Below are positions 47,201-55,804 of a stretch of DNA of 64,000 nt, piece by piece. Below the pieces are notes generated by a model. That model was not told the DNA's origin and made no database searches. It saw nothing but the letters and a program-made list of their open reading frames with translations. A program made the translations under genes and the position numbers. The stretch comes from Caldilineae bacterium. GTDB lineage: Bacteria > Chloroflexota > Anaerolineae > JAAEKA01. The stretch is taken from assembly GCA_020634555.1 (NCBI GenBank), contig JACKBK010000001.1, positions 199,881-263,880 on the forward strand, read 5' to 3'. Each line of letters starts with the position of its first letter. Position 1 is the stretch's first letter.

Positions 47201-48321
47201 AGGCCAGCATCGCCGGCCTGCTCAAGACGGCCGCGCACGAGATGCCCGCGGTGCGCGCCAAGGTCGTGGACTTTGGCGCAGTGGACGATATCGTCCAGGC
47301 GGCGGCCGCGGTCCTGGCCGAAACTGGCGCTGCCGACGACCTGACGGAGGTCGGCTACCGCGATGGCATACGCACGATGATCGCTGTGCGCCAGGCGCCT
47401 GTCGACTCGCACCAGGTTGCAATACCGGCCATCGATGATGCGTCGGTGGTTTTGGTGACCGGCGGCGCGCGCGGCATCACCGCCAGCGTCGTACAGGAGC
47501 TGGCCGAGCGCTATCGGCCAACCGTGATTTTGGCCGGACGTTCGCAGGCGCCTCCCGAGCAGGAGGCCGCGGAAACGGCGGGTCTAACTACGGCGCGCGA
47601 GATCAAGGCCGCATTGCTGAGCGGCATGAGCAACCAGGGCAAGCCAGCCGCGCTGGCCGAGGTCGAGGCGGCTTATCAGCGCTTGTTGCGCGAACGGGAG
47701 ATGCGAGGCAATTTACGTCGCCTGCGCCGCACCGGCGCTCGGGTCGAGTATCATTCGCTGGATGTCCGCGACGAGGCCGCGTTTGCTGCGCTGATCAACA
47801 GCGTCTACGAGCGGTTTGGCCGTCTCGACGGTGTAATCCACGGCGCCGGTGTCATCGAAGACAAGCTGATCAAGGACAAGACGATCGACTCGCTCAGGCG
47901 GGTGGTGAGCACCAAGCTGGACAGCGCGTTCGTGCTCAGCCGTATGTTGCGGCCGGAGTCGCTCAAGTTCCTGGTCTTTTTCTCGTCGGTGAGCGGTAGG
48001 TTCGGAAACCGCGGCCAGGGAGATTATGCCGCCGCCAATGAGGTGCTTAACAAGCTGGCGGTTCTGCTGGACCAAGACTGGCCCGGCCACGTGGTGTCCA
48101 TCAACTGGGGGCCATGGGATGCCGGCATGGTATCCGACGAGCTGCGCCGCCAGTTTCAGGAGCGCGGAGTCAGCCTGGTGCCCGTCGATGTAGGTTGTCA
48201 GCGGTTGGTGGAGGAGATCAACGCCGGCCGGCCAGGCGAGGCCGAGGTGCTGATCTGCGGCGAGGACAACCAGGTAATGGCGCAATCGCATCAACGCACG
48301 GCGATAAAAAAGCAGATATGA
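41257..48321 (+). CDS. PKS2: two nitronate-monooxygenase-like barrels-KS-AT-KR, no ACP
   Basis: A 2354-residue protein. Residues 1-220 and 331-614 are two TIM-barrel domains of the nitronate monooxygenase/PfaD family; FMN-type motifs are KGHESGGF and GRECGGHVG. PfaD-type members act as trans enoyl reductases in PUFA synthases. KS about 703-1130 has C894 (DAACGSS), EAHGTGT and SMIGHTKS. AT about 1260-1580 has S1367 (GHSYG). A Pro/Ala linker with a helix (VQTQQLMARFLQMQASVM) follows, where PUFA-type enzymes carry ACPs, but no GxDS motif is present. KR about 1820-2320 (VTGGARGIT, FFSSVSGRFGN). I start at ATG 41257 (MSDKF), where the barrel homology begins; 41143 would add 38 residues. Its stop overlaps PKS3 (atga). 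Confidence 0.88.
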   Translation: MSDKFQAIILTPVGQLEPSLAIAATRSGALGCLDLEFVADISDARQAANRLEQFARGPYGVKVSYRQADILEALSDGSLPRLEFVLLSAHGEVDSDGLQRAVAAAHTRGLRVLLQATDVFLAQLGESLGVDGVVVKGHESGGFIGEETTFVLLQRSLAQLSLPVYAHGGIGLHTAAACYAAGAAGFVLDAQLALAKESRLPEDVKNAVAAMDGSETVSLGAELGQAVRLYSRPHTTATRQLAEIATALDAGAQGDRQQAWLDAVESRIGWGGLAQQTWPLGQDAAFAGALAKRYHTVGGILQAYRDSIANHVEAAALGQPLDAGSPLAQSHGTRYPIVQGPMTRVSDTARFAFDVAEAGGLPFLALALMRKEQAMPVLEQTKQLLGDRPWGVGILGFVPAAIRSQQLEAISAAGPDFAIIAGGRPDQARTLEQQGIATYLHVPSPALLRLFLDDGAKRFIFEGRECGGHVGPRSSFVLWNAMIDALLAHFDLTGANPAEYHILFAGGVHDSLSALMVASLAGPLVERGVRLGVLMGTAYLFTHEAVTSGAITARYQQEAVQSSQTVLVESGVGHMTRCLPTPFVEAFAQRKRDLLQEGADSDHVRQELEDLNIGRLRMASKGINRNPDAHVQPDAPTYITLDEQEQYQQGMYMIGQVAGLRDGVCSLEELHQEVSVAGARRLDSLAATQQPVSTEEHTPPPARIAIIGISTVLPGAAELQTYWENILDKVDAITEIPAERFDWRRYYDPDKSARDKIYSRWGGFIDDVPLNPLDYGMPPNSIPSIEPMQLLMLEVVRSALQDAGYLDRPFARERTSVTMAVGGGLGDLGFNYGVRSYLPHFLSAGSQEVIDRLDDTLPEWTEDSFPGILLNVLAGRIANRFNFNGPNLVVDAACGSSLAALDIAIKDLQTQRTDVAIVGGADTVQSPFGFLAFSKTQALSPRGRCRPFDVQADGIAISEGLAVVVLKRLEDAERDGDRIYAVIQGVGASSDGRDRSLTAPRPLGQLLALQRAYGQAGFDPATLGLIEAHGTGTRLGDQVEAEALATLFQGSGLDRPTCAVGSVKSMIGHTKSTAGLAGMIKVALGLYHKVLPPTLVDTPNPDISLNGSPIYVNSEPRPWLRADDRTARRAGVSAFGFGGTNFHAALEEYRGDYLPRSASRHTWPEEIFVLRAADRDGLLAKIDRLAGWLEAGNAPPLRHLAYTMYRRAQVDRADASLTLTLVASSLVDLRQMLAMARSELLAGADLVLNPQGIYFAEEPLGLAGKVAFLYPGQGSQYPNMLADLVMQFPWLGEPFEHANRLAAGQLPRPLSEYVYPAPAHDAKMAKKQRAQLTDTRVAQSALGAAGLAVSRFLAEVGLQPDFVAGHSYGELVALCRAGVFDQDALQKISLARGRFMAEATGPDSGTMAAVIANQATVEEIVRELSDVTIANLNSPRQTVISGTTAAIERAVELFVQRGIQAKRIPVACAFHSPLVEPAQNRLAQLLETVEFNPPQTSVYSNTLGGPYPDDPAEIRAVLSQQLARPVRFTEEIKNLYAAGARIFVEAGPRSVLTGLVHQILGNLPHLAVSVDSGGRGLLDVQRALAQIIAIGTDIDLRVLFKGRDVREINLNAPYTDPARAAYGPTTWLVNGGRARRWLDVERGQPEPVVQPLDVSLAGARLAGPRATPNPAPPPKQPALAPAPGMPVGQLPAAPTRTATNMPSVAAPPVVHGNATVQVMVQTQQLMARFLQMQASVMSSYLDNAPEAPAPAPPDVPVAQPAAIPRHAEPLHAEPVVVLKRPPRPHINQPAAAPSPILRFTLTATDAPVIDATAGLAPGRAVLIAADAYGVAEQTAAMLREQGYDAVILHNRPARSANGNGVNGFNGNGRAAQPDNWHYAATLTDAADVESALAAVRREHQAIGSLLYLAALKPAQPFAELTLAGWQQSIEGDLVGFFNVLQGVQADLASAAAAGGSCLLAATQMGGDFAVGDGKASGFSPTQASIAGLLKTAAHEMPAVRAKVVDFGAVDDIVQAAAAVLAETGAADDLTEVGYRDGIRTMIAVRQAPVDSHQVAIPAIDDASVVLVTGGARGITASVVQELAERYRPTVILAGRSQAPPEQEAAETAGLTTAREIKAALLSGMSNQGKPAALAEVEAAYQRLLREREMRGNLRRLRRTGARVEYHSLDVRDEAAFAALINSVYERFGRLDGVIHGAGVIEDKLIKDKTIDSLRRVVSTKLDSAFVLSRMLRPESLKFLVFFSSVSGRFGNRGQGDYAAANEVLNKLAVLLDQDWPGHVVSINWGPWDAGMVSDELRRQFQERGVSLVPVDVGCQRLVEEINAGRPGEAEVLICGEDNQVMAQSHQRTAIKKQI

Positions 48322-51300
48322 CACAAGCAAACAACACAGAAGGCGCGGCGGTGACCGGCAGCGGGCAAGGCGTAGCGATTATCGGGATGTCCTGCATGTT
48401 TCCGGGCGCACGCGACCTGGATGCGTTCTGGCAGAACATCGTTAGCAAGGTGGATGCAGTGACCGATCCGCCGCCGGAGGCATGGGACTCGGATATCTTC
48501 TACGATCCCGCCTCGAACGCCAACGACCGGGTCTACTGCAAAAAAGGTGGGTTTCTCGGCCCGCTGGCCGAGTTCAACCCGCTGGACTACGGGATCATGC
48601 CGATCGGTCTGGACGGCGGCGAGCCGGATCAGTGGCTGGGTTTGAAGTTGGCCTACGATGCGCTGGCCGATGCGCGCTATCTGGAGCGCTTGCGAGGTGA
48701 CGAGACGCAGCGCCGCCGCACCGCAGTGATCCTGGGCAAGGGAACCTATCTGAACCGCGGCAACCTCAACATGGTGCAGCACAGTCTGGTGGTAGACCAG
48801 ACGCTTCAGGTATTGCAGTCGCTGCATCCTGAGTACGGCGAGGAGGCGCTGGCGCTGGTGCGCGCGGAGCTGAAACGCAAGCTGCCTCCGTTCGACGCGG
48901 CCAGCGCCCCCGGTTTGGTGCCCAACATCGCGGCCGGTCGCATTGCCAATCGCCTCGACCTGATGGGGCCGTCGTATACCGTGGACGCCGCCTGTGCTTC
49001 CTCGCTGATTGCAGTCGAGATCGCTCTGCGCGACCTCCAGACCAACCACTGCGATTTGGCGTTGGTGGGCGGAGCGCAGGTGACGACGCCGATTCCGATC
49101 CTGACGCTGTTCTCGCAACTGGGTGCGCTCTCGCATCAGGAGCAGATCCGGCCTTTCGACTCGGCGGCTGACGGCACGATTCTGTCGGAAGGGATCGGCA
49201 TGCTGGTACTGAAGCGCGAGGCCGATGCCCTGCGTGACGGAGACCGCATCTATGCTGTCATCAAGGGCGTTGGCTCCTCCAGCGATGGCCGCGCCATGAG
49301 TGTGCTCACGCCGCGGCTGGAGGGCGAGGTGCTGGCGTTGCGGCTGGCGTATGAGAACGCGGGCATCGACCCCACGACCGTCGGTCTGATCGAGGCCCAC
49401 GGAACGGGAACCTTGGTGGGCGACGCGACCGAGATCGAAGCGTTGAGCGCCATCTTTGGCGAACGGGAGGGAGAAGTCCCTCACACGGCGCTGGGCACGG
49501 TCAAGTCGATGATCGGCCATACCATGCCGGCAGCCGGGGTTGCGGGGATCATCAAAACAGCGCTGGCGTTGCACAACAAGGTGTTGCCGCCGACCATCCA
49601 CTGTGAAAATCCGAACCCAAAGCTGAAGCTTGAAGACTCGAATTTCTATCTGAACTCCGAAACCCGCCCCTGGATTCAAAGCCAAAAGACGCCGCGCCGC
49701 GCGGGTGTCAACGCTTTCGGTTTTGGCGGCGTCAACGCCCATGTCGTCCTGGAGGAAGCGCAGCCGCAGATAGCGGCAGACTCCACCAGCCACATGAACG
49801 AATGGGACAGCGAGGTGGTCATCATCGCCGCAGCCGACCGCAACGAGCTATTGGAATCCGTTGCTGGGCTGGTTGACTATCTGGAGGGTGTACCCGATCT
49901 GGCTGACCCGGGTTTCAGTCTGCTGGACCTCGCGTGGACGATCAATCAGGGTGCGGATGGACAGCCTTGCCGATTGGCGGTGGTGGCAACCTCGGTGGTT
50001 GACCTGCGCGACAAGCTGGTTCAAGCGGCTGAGCGGCTGCAGAAACCTAAAACCCGCCGCATCAAGGATGTACGCGGTATTTACTTCTTCGAAGAGCCGT
50101 TCTATCCGCAGGGCAAGCTGGCCTTCCTCTTCCCCGGTGAGGGATCGCAATATCCCAACATGTTGGCCGATCTGGCGATCCATTTTCCTGAGGTGCGCAC
50201 CGCGTTCGACCGCATCGACCGCATCTTCGCCGGGCATCCGCGTGGCTACGTGCCCAGCGACTTCATCTTCCCCGCGCCAGGGCTGCCCGACGACTCCATG
50301 GTGGCCCGGCAGCTCTGGGAGATCGACGGCGCGGTAGAGGCAGTGTTGACAGGCAACGCCGCGATCCATGCGCTGCTGCTCAAGCTGGGCGTGCAGCCCG
50401 ACGCAATGGTTGGCCACAGCACAGGCGAATACTCAGCGCTGCTGGCATCCGGCATGATCGCAGTCAATGAGGATGAGTTCGTGGGCCACTACCTGCTGAA
50501 CCTCAACCAAATGTATGAGAAGGTTGCTCAGGACAACAACGTACCGCGGGCGTTTATGCTGGCCGTGGGCGCCGGGCTGGACAAGGTCGCGCCGCTGGTC
50601 GAAAAGGCCGGCGACAGCGTGTTCGTGGGGATGGATAACTGTCCGCACCAGTCGGTAGTGGTAGGCGACGAAGCGGAGCGTGAGAGCCTGACCGCGGCTA
50701 TGAAAGCTGAAGGGCTGATCTTTGAGAGTCTGCGCTTCGACCGCGCTTATCATACGGCCCTGTTCCAGCCCTACAGCAGCCTTTTCGAGGATTTCTATAC
50801 CCAGTTGCCGCTGGCCGCACCCAGCGTCACCACCTATTCATGCGTGACAACCGCTCCGTTTGGCGACAACGCGGAGGACATTCGGACGCTGGCCATTGCA
50901 AACTGGATCAACCGGGTGCGTTTCCGCGAGACCATCCAGGCAATGTACGACGACGGCGTGCGCATCTTCGTGGAGGCCGGCGCGCGCGGCAACCTGACCG
51001 CGTTCGTCGGTGACATCCTGCGCGGCCAGCCACATCTGGCCATACCCGCCAACATCCAACAACGGTCAGGCATCACTCAACTCAACCATTTGGTCGCCTT
51101 GTTATACGCGCAGGGCGTGCCGCTGGATATTGCGGCGCTCTATGAACGGCGCCGGCCGCGCGCCGTGGATCTGACACCTGAACAAGGCCGCCACGCTGGC
51201 AGGCAACGCAAGGGCACGATGAAGCTGGCCTCCGGTTGGGCCGGTATGGAAGTCTCAGCCGAGGCAGCTAGCCGGATTCGCGGCCAACTGGCCAGCAAGA

Positions 51301-53843
51301 CTGGCGAAGCAGCCCTCGACCGACATCCCAACCCCGCACCGAGCAAGCCGGTGTCGGTCCCCGCGCCACCACAGCAAAACGAGGAAGAGAAGAAAGCTGA
51401 TATGCAACACAACCCTATTGTAAACGATTCCCAGAGAGGCGTACGCGCCCCAACTGCACCAGCAGACACAGACAGTCTAATGGCGGCTCCCCAGACAACC
51501 GTCGATGGGCGTACCCTGGTCATGCAAGGACATCTGCAACTGATGGACCAGTTCCTCAGAACCCAGGAAGCGCTGGTGAAGCAGTTTCTGACCGGCGTGC
51601 CCACCTCAGTAACCGTTCCAGCGCTACCGAGCCCGCTGCCAGTTCAGTCGGTACCCGTAACAACGCCGACCGTACCCGCCCCGTCTCAACCGGCGCCCCC
51701 GGCAACCGTCGAGGCTCCAGCCGCGGAGGTTGAACCAGCCGTTCCGTCGTGGACGCTGCCCGCGGAGACGCAGCCACTGGATCTGAAGGACATCCTCCTC
51801 AACCTGGTCAGCGACAAGACCGGTTACCCGGTCGATGTGCTTTCGCTGGACGCCAATCTGGAGGCCGATCTGGGCATCGACTCCATCAAGCGGGTCGAGA
51901 TTCTGGGTGCGTTCAACCAGGAGACGGGTCTGGTGGAGGGCGACACGATGGAACAGGTCTCCTCCCTGAAAACATTGGGAGCGATTCTGGATTTTTTTCA
52001 ATCAACGGCCACTCCGCTGACCAGCACAGCAACGGATTGGCCGTCCACTCCAACACCGGCTCCCACAGCTGATCTACTGAACCGAATGCCCTTCCTCGGC
52101 CGGGGCGACGCACGCACCTACGTTCCCGGCGAAGAACTGGACATCGTGTGTACCTTGGATGTCGCCGAGGACCTGTTCATGCGCGACCACACGCTGGGCC
52201 GGGAGATCTCGCGCCTGGATCCCGAGTTGCTGGCGCTGCCTATCGTGCCGCTGACGGTTACTATGGAGATCCTGGCCGAGACCGCGGCTGTGCTGGCGCC
52301 CGGACAGGTCCTTACGGGAATGCGCAACCTGCGCGCGTATCGCTGGATAATCCTGCAACAGGGTGCGGCCAGACTGCACATGACGGCCAAACGGCGGGCC
52401 GGCGCCGATGGAAACGAGTTCGACGTCGTCGTGCGCGTCCTGCCAGACGACGATGCTGCGCCCGCAGGTCCGGCACCGGCGGTAGCCGAGGGCACAATGG
52501 TGTTCGCTGCGGCTTACCCCGATCCACCGGCCGTGGCGACGCTGGCTTTGCACGATGAGCGGCCCAGCCAGTGGCAGCCGGAACGTCTCTATCGCGACGG
52601 GATGTTCCATGGCCCATCGTTCCGTGCGGTCAAGTCGATCGAGCGGATCGGCAGCAACGGTCTGGTGGCCACCATGGAGGCGCTGCCTACCGACCGCTTC
52701 CTGCGCTCCAACTCGACCCCGGGGTTCATCGCCGAGCCGATTCTGCTCGACGCAGCCGGCCAGTTAGTGGGATTTTGGACGCTGGAAACCCTGGAGCAGG
52801 GCTTTGTGGTTTTTCCGTACCACCTGGAGGCTCTCCACTTCTATGGACCGCCGCTGCCTGCGGGCGAGCAGGTGACCTGTCAGGTGCACAGCACCTTGCT
52901 GGAAAACCTGCAAATGACTTCCGACATCGACATCGTCGACGCGTCAGGCCGGCTGCGAATGCGGCTTGATGCCTGGGACGACAAGCGGTTTGACATTCCG
53001 CGTCCCTTCTATCGATTTATTCTCAGCCAAGGCGAGGCCCAGCTCAGCGAGCCGTGGACTGCGCCACTTGTCGGCTATTCTGCCGCTGAGAACTACCGCG
53101 CTCGCAAGATCAAGGGGTTCCCGGCCGGTTTCTTTCAGGCTCACTACGGGCTGTGGGAGAAGACCTTGGCGCATCTGGTGCTAACCCCGGCTGAGCGCCT
53201 GGTCTGGCGCGGCATGACCGGAGCCGACAGCCGGCGCATCGACTGGCTACTGGGGCGCGTCGCGGCCAAGGAGGCGCTTGCCACATATCTGCATGATGTG
53301 TATAATCGGCACCTTAAAGCAGCGGATATCGAAATTTCCACAGACGAGCGCGGGAGCCCGTATGTGACGGGTGATTGGCTGCCGAAGATGGCACAACCGA
53401 TCGCCCTCACCATAGCACACACGCGCGGCGTTGCCGTAGCCGTAGCAGGCCCTGTGCGCAACGACGGACGGATGCCCGGGATCGGCGTCGATCTGGAGCC
53501 GGTCGAGCGCCAGGACTCGTCGTTCGCCGATGTAGCGTTCACCCGAGAAGAGCAATCGGTTCTGGCCGATCTGGAAGAATCCCAGACGGACATCTGGCCG
53601 CTACGGGTCTGGTGCGCCAAGGAGGCAGTCGGCAAGGCGCTGGGCTACGGGTTAGCGGCCGGCCCGCACAGCGTGACTGTTGAACGTGTGGACATTGCCA
53701 GTGGTTTCGTCTTCATGAACCTGGCCGGAACACTGGTGGATCTGTTCCCCAACCTCTCAGGGGAGCGGATCGCAGCTTACACTGCGCGCGAGAACGGCTA
53801 TGTGCTTGCCAGCGTTCTCGGGCAAGGGCGCAGAGCCGAGTAA
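48318..53843 (+). CDS. PKS3: KS-AT-ACP-DH-PPTase
   Basis: An 1841-residue protein. KS about 17-500 with C226 (DAACASS), EAHGTGT, SMIGHT. AT about 600-910 with GEGSQ, S701 (GHSTG) and RAYHT. A helix LVMQGHLQLMDQFLRTQEAL precedes the ACP, whose S1189 sits in LGIDSIK, the wording used by PUFA-synthase ACPs. DH about 1258-1560 has H in MRDHTLG (near 1290) and D in LLDAAGQ (near 1478). The C-terminal 240 residues are a phosphopantetheinyl transferase with IGVDLE (near 1721) and WCAKEAVGKALGYG (near 1765), which can prime the ACPs of the cluster. DH-PPTase ends are otherwise typical of enediyne synthases. The start ATG at 48318 overlaps the PKS2 stop. Confidence 0.9.
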   Translation: MTQANNTEGAAVTGSGQGVAIIGMSCMFPGARDLDAFWQNIVSKVDAVTDPPPEAWDSDIFYDPASNANDRVYCKKGGFLGPLAEFNPLDYGIMPIGLDGGEPDQWLGLKLAYDALADARYLERLRGDETQRRRTAVILGKGTYLNRGNLNMVQHSLVVDQTLQVLQSLHPEYGEEALALVRAELKRKLPPFDAASAPGLVPNIAAGRIANRLDLMGPSYTVDAACASSLIAVEIALRDLQTNHCDLALVGGAQVTTPIPILTLFSQLGALSHQEQIRPFDSAADGTILSEGIGMLVLKREADALRDGDRIYAVIKGVGSSSDGRAMSVLTPRLEGEVLALRLAYENAGIDPTTVGLIEAHGTGTLVGDATEIEALSAIFGEREGEVPHTALGTVKSMIGHTMPAAGVAGIIKTALALHNKVLPPTIHCENPNPKLKLEDSNFYLNSETRPWIQSQKTPRRAGVNAFGFGGVNAHVVLEEAQPQIAADSTSHMNEWDSEVVIIAAADRNELLESVAGLVDYLEGVPDLADPGFSLLDLAWTINQGADGQPCRLAVVATSVVDLRDKLVQAAERLQKPKTRRIKDVRGIYFFEEPFYPQGKLAFLFPGEGSQYPNMLADLAIHFPEVRTAFDRIDRIFAGHPRGYVPSDFIFPAPGLPDDSMVARQLWEIDGAVEAVLTGNAAIHALLLKLGVQPDAMVGHSTGEYSALLASGMIAVNEDEFVGHYLLNLNQMYEKVAQDNNVPRAFMLAVGAGLDKVAPLVEKAGDSVFVGMDNCPHQSVVVGDEAERESLTAAMKAEGLIFESLRFDRAYHTALFQPYSSLFEDFYTQLPLAAPSVTTYSCVTTAPFGDNAEDIRTLAIANWINRVRFRETIQAMYDDGVRIFVEAGARGNLTAFVGDILRGQPHLAIPANIQQRSGITQLNHLVALLYAQGVPLDIAALYERRRPRAVDLTPEQGRHAGRQRKGTMKLASGWAGMEVSAEAASRIRGQLASKTGEAALDRHPNPAPSKPVSVPAPPQQNEEEKKADMQHNPIVNDSQRGVRAPTAPADTDSLMAAPQTTVDGRTLVMQGHLQLMDQFLRTQEALVKQFLTGVPTSVTVPALPSPLPVQSVPVTTPTVPAPSQPAPPATVEAPAAEVEPAVPSWTLPAETQPLDLKDILLNLVSDKTGYPVDVLSLDANLEADLGIDSIKRVEILGAFNQETGLVEGDTMEQVSSLKTLGAILDFFQSTATPLTSTATDWPSTPTPAPTADLLNRMPFLGRGDARTYVPGEELDIVCTLDVAEDLFMRDHTLGREISRLDPELLALPIVPLTVTMEILAETAAVLAPGQVLTGMRNLRAYRWIILQQGAARLHMTAKRRAGADGNEFDVVVRVLPDDDAAPAGPAPAVAEGTMVFAAAYPDPPAVATLALHDERPSQWQPERLYRDGMFHGPSFRAVKSIERIGSNGLVATMEALPTDRFLRSNSTPGFIAEPILLDAAGQLVGFWTLETLEQGFVVFPYHLEALHFYGPPLPAGEQVTCQVHSTLLENLQMTSDIDIVDASGRLRMRLDAWDDKRFDIPRPFYRFILSQGEAQLSEPWTAPLVGYSAAENYRARKIKGFPAGFFQAHYGLWEKTLAHLVLTPAERLVWRGMTGADSRRIDWLLGRVAAKEALATYLHDVYNRHLKAADIEISTDERGSPYVTGDWLPKMAQPIALTIAHTRGVAVAVAGPVRNDGRMPGIGVDLEPVERQDSSFADVAFTREEQSVLADLEESQTDIWPLRVWCAKEAVGKALGYGLAAGPHSVTVERVDIASGFVFMNLAGTLVDLFPNLSGERIAAYTARENGYVLASVLGQGRRAE

Positions 53844-53869
53844 ACGAACGGTAAACAACCAAAGAACCT

Positions 53870-54175
53870 ATGAACACAATTACACGAAACGAAGTTTGGG
53901 ACGCTACTTTGCGTCTGTTGGAGCAGTTGTCTGAGGATTGGGACTACGGCGGAGAGATCACAGGCGAAACCTGGCTCTTCTCCGATCTGGGTTTCCAGTC
54001 GTTGGACGCCGTTGTGCTGGGCAACACGTTGCAGGAACGATTTGGCCACCCGATTCCCTTCGCCGATTTACTGATCGACATCGGCCAACGCCCAATCAAC
54101 GACGTGACGGTCGACGAATGGGTCGATTTCACTACCAAAAGCCTGCAAGCCTACGAACTTGAACAAGCATCATGA
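53870..54175 (+). CDS. stand-alone acyl carrier protein
   Basis: A 101-residue acyl carrier protein. The phosphopantetheine Ser is S44 in DLGFQSLDAVVLG; the usual Asp before it is Gln43. Helix 2 (DAVVLGNTLQERFG) follows normally. It lies 26 bp after PKS3 and overlaps the next gene by four bases (atga at 54172-54175). It may serve ACP-less PKS2 or hand the product to the downstream tailoring enzymes. Confidence 0.85.
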   Translation: MNTITRNEVWDATLRLLEQLSEDWDYGGEITGETWLFSDLGFQSLDAVVLGNTLQERFGHPIPFADLLIDIGQRPINDVTVDEWVDFTTKSLQAYELEQAS

Positions 54176-55782
54176 CAAAAAAGACGGTATTGGTTGGCTT
54201 GGACGGCGCTACGTTTACCCTCCTGGATCCCTTCATGGAGCAAGGGGTGATGCCGTTTCTTAAGTCGTTTGCGGAACGGGGAGTGCGAGCCGAGTTGCGC
54301 AGCGTTGTGCCGCCGCTTACTCCACCAGCATGGACAACCGTACTCACCGGCCGCTCACCCGGCCATCACGGCATCTTCGACTTCTTTCAGGCCGACGGAC
54401 CCGGCAGCACGGCCATCAGGTTAGCCACATCCGGCGACATCCAGGTTGACCACATCGCGGAGATGGCCAATCGGAGTGGCCTGCGGGCCAGCGTGATCAA
54501 TTTCCCGGTTCACTTCCCGCCACTGTCCATCGACGGTTTGGTCATCGCCGGTTGGATGCCGTGGCGTCAACTGCGGCTCGGTTGTCACCCGCCCGATCTC
54601 TACGACCGGCTCAAGCAGTTGCCCGACTTCAACCCGCGCGAGCTGGCTATGGATATGGCGCTGGAAGCCAGGGCGACCGAAGGATGCGATGAGGCCGAAT
54701 ACATAGAGTGGGTCGGTTTGCACATACGCCGCGAGGAACGTTGGCTTGAGGTGCTGAACTACCTGTTTGACAACGACCCCAGCGAGTTGACAGCCGTGTT
54801 GTTGGATGGCCCGGACAAAGTGCAACATCTTTGTTGGCGTTTTCTTGATCCGGCGCTGTGGCCGGCCGATCCTACCCCAGAAGAGATCCGAATTCGCGAG
54901 GCAAGCATCGGCTACTACCGGCGACTGGATGACATTCTGGCCGCGCTTGTGGAAAAGGCCGGCCCTGACGCCACCGTGGTGATGGTCTCGGATCATGGGT
55001 TCGGAGCCTCTACCGAGGTGTTCCACGTCAATAGCTGGCTGGAGCAAGCTGGCTATCTGGTGTGGTCGGAGGATGTGACAGCACAACTGAGCGAGGGCGA
55101 CACATTGGGAATGGGACATCTCTCCCGGCACAGTCGCTGGCTCGACTGGGATCGCACCACCGCCTACGTTTCTACGCCGACCAGCAACGGCATCCACATC
55201 GTGCGCGCCGAGCAACATGGCGGCCGCGGCGTGGCGGAGGCCGATTATGACCGCTTCCGCGCTGAACTGGTGGAAGCACTGTTGAGCTACGTGGACGAAC
55301 GTGACGGCAAGCCGGTGGTGAAAGCTGTTGCTACCCGCGAGGAGGCGTTTGACGGCTCGGCGGGCGCATTGGCACCCGACCTGACCCTGACACTGCGCGA
55401 CGGTGGGCTGGTGTCGATTCTGCCAGCCAACGAGATCGTGATTCCTCGGCCCCAGCCGGTCGGCACGCACCGGCCGCTGGGCGTGCTCCTGGCTGCCGGT
55501 CCCGGCATCCGTCAGGACACGGCCATCGACGAGCTGTCGCTGCTGGACGTTACGCCGATTCTGCTGTACAGCCTTGGCGTTTCACTCCCCGACGATCTGG
55601 AAGGCCGCGTGCCGGCCGAGATGGTCACGCCGGAATATTTGGCCAGCCATCCGGTAGAGGTGGAAAGCGGCCATTCGACTACTCGGGATAATCAGGGCAA
55701 AGCGGGCCAACAACAGTTGTATGACGACGAAGCAGAGGCTATCTTGTTGGCGCGACTGAGAGAGTTGGGCTATGTGGAATAG
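54172..55782 (+). CDS. alkaline-phosphatase-superfamily phosphodiesterase-like protein
   Basis: A 536-residue protein of the type I phosphodiesterase/nucleotide pyrophosphatase group. Metal site GLDGAT (9-14, D11), nucleophile region PLTPPAWTT with T50, then DGPDKVQH (near 210) and VSDHGFG (near 275) for the second metal. Such enzymes cleave or transfer phosphoesters; several sit in lipid and sugar-phosphate pathways. No signal peptide, so it likely works in the cytosol. In this operon it may process a phosphorylated head group of the lipid product. Coupled to the ACP gene by an atga overlap. Confidence 0.85.
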   Translation: MTKKTVLVGLDGATFTLLDPFMEQGVMPFLKSFAERGVRAELRSVVPPLTPPAWTTVLTGRSPGHHGIFDFFQADGPGSTAIRLATSGDIQVDHIAEMANRSGLRASVINFPVHFPPLSIDGLVIAGWMPWRQLRLGCHPPDLYDRLKQLPDFNPRELAMDMALEARATEGCDEAEYIEWVGLHIRREERWLEVLNYLFDNDPSELTAVLLDGPDKVQHLCWRFLDPALWPADPTPEEIRIREASIGYYRRLDDILAALVEKAGPDATVVMVSDHGFGASTEVFHVNSWLEQAGYLVWSEDVTAQLSEGDTLGMGHLSRHSRWLDWDRTTAYVSTPTSNGIHIVRAEQHGGRGVAEADYDRFRAELVEALLSYVDERDGKPVVKAVATREEAFDGSAGALAPDLTLTLRDGGLVSILPANEIVIPRPQPVGTHRPLGVLLAAGPGIRQDTAIDELSLLDVTPILLYSLGVSLPDDLEGRVPAEMVTPEYLASHPVEVESGHSTTRDNQGKAGQQQLYDDEAEAILLARLRELGYVE

Positions 55783-55804
55783 CCGGACAAGGAGCGATTA
55801 GCTA

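Noticed and set aside
48291..49793. 500-residue minus-strand open frame inside PKS3
   Set aside because: Antisense to the KS domain with no domain features.
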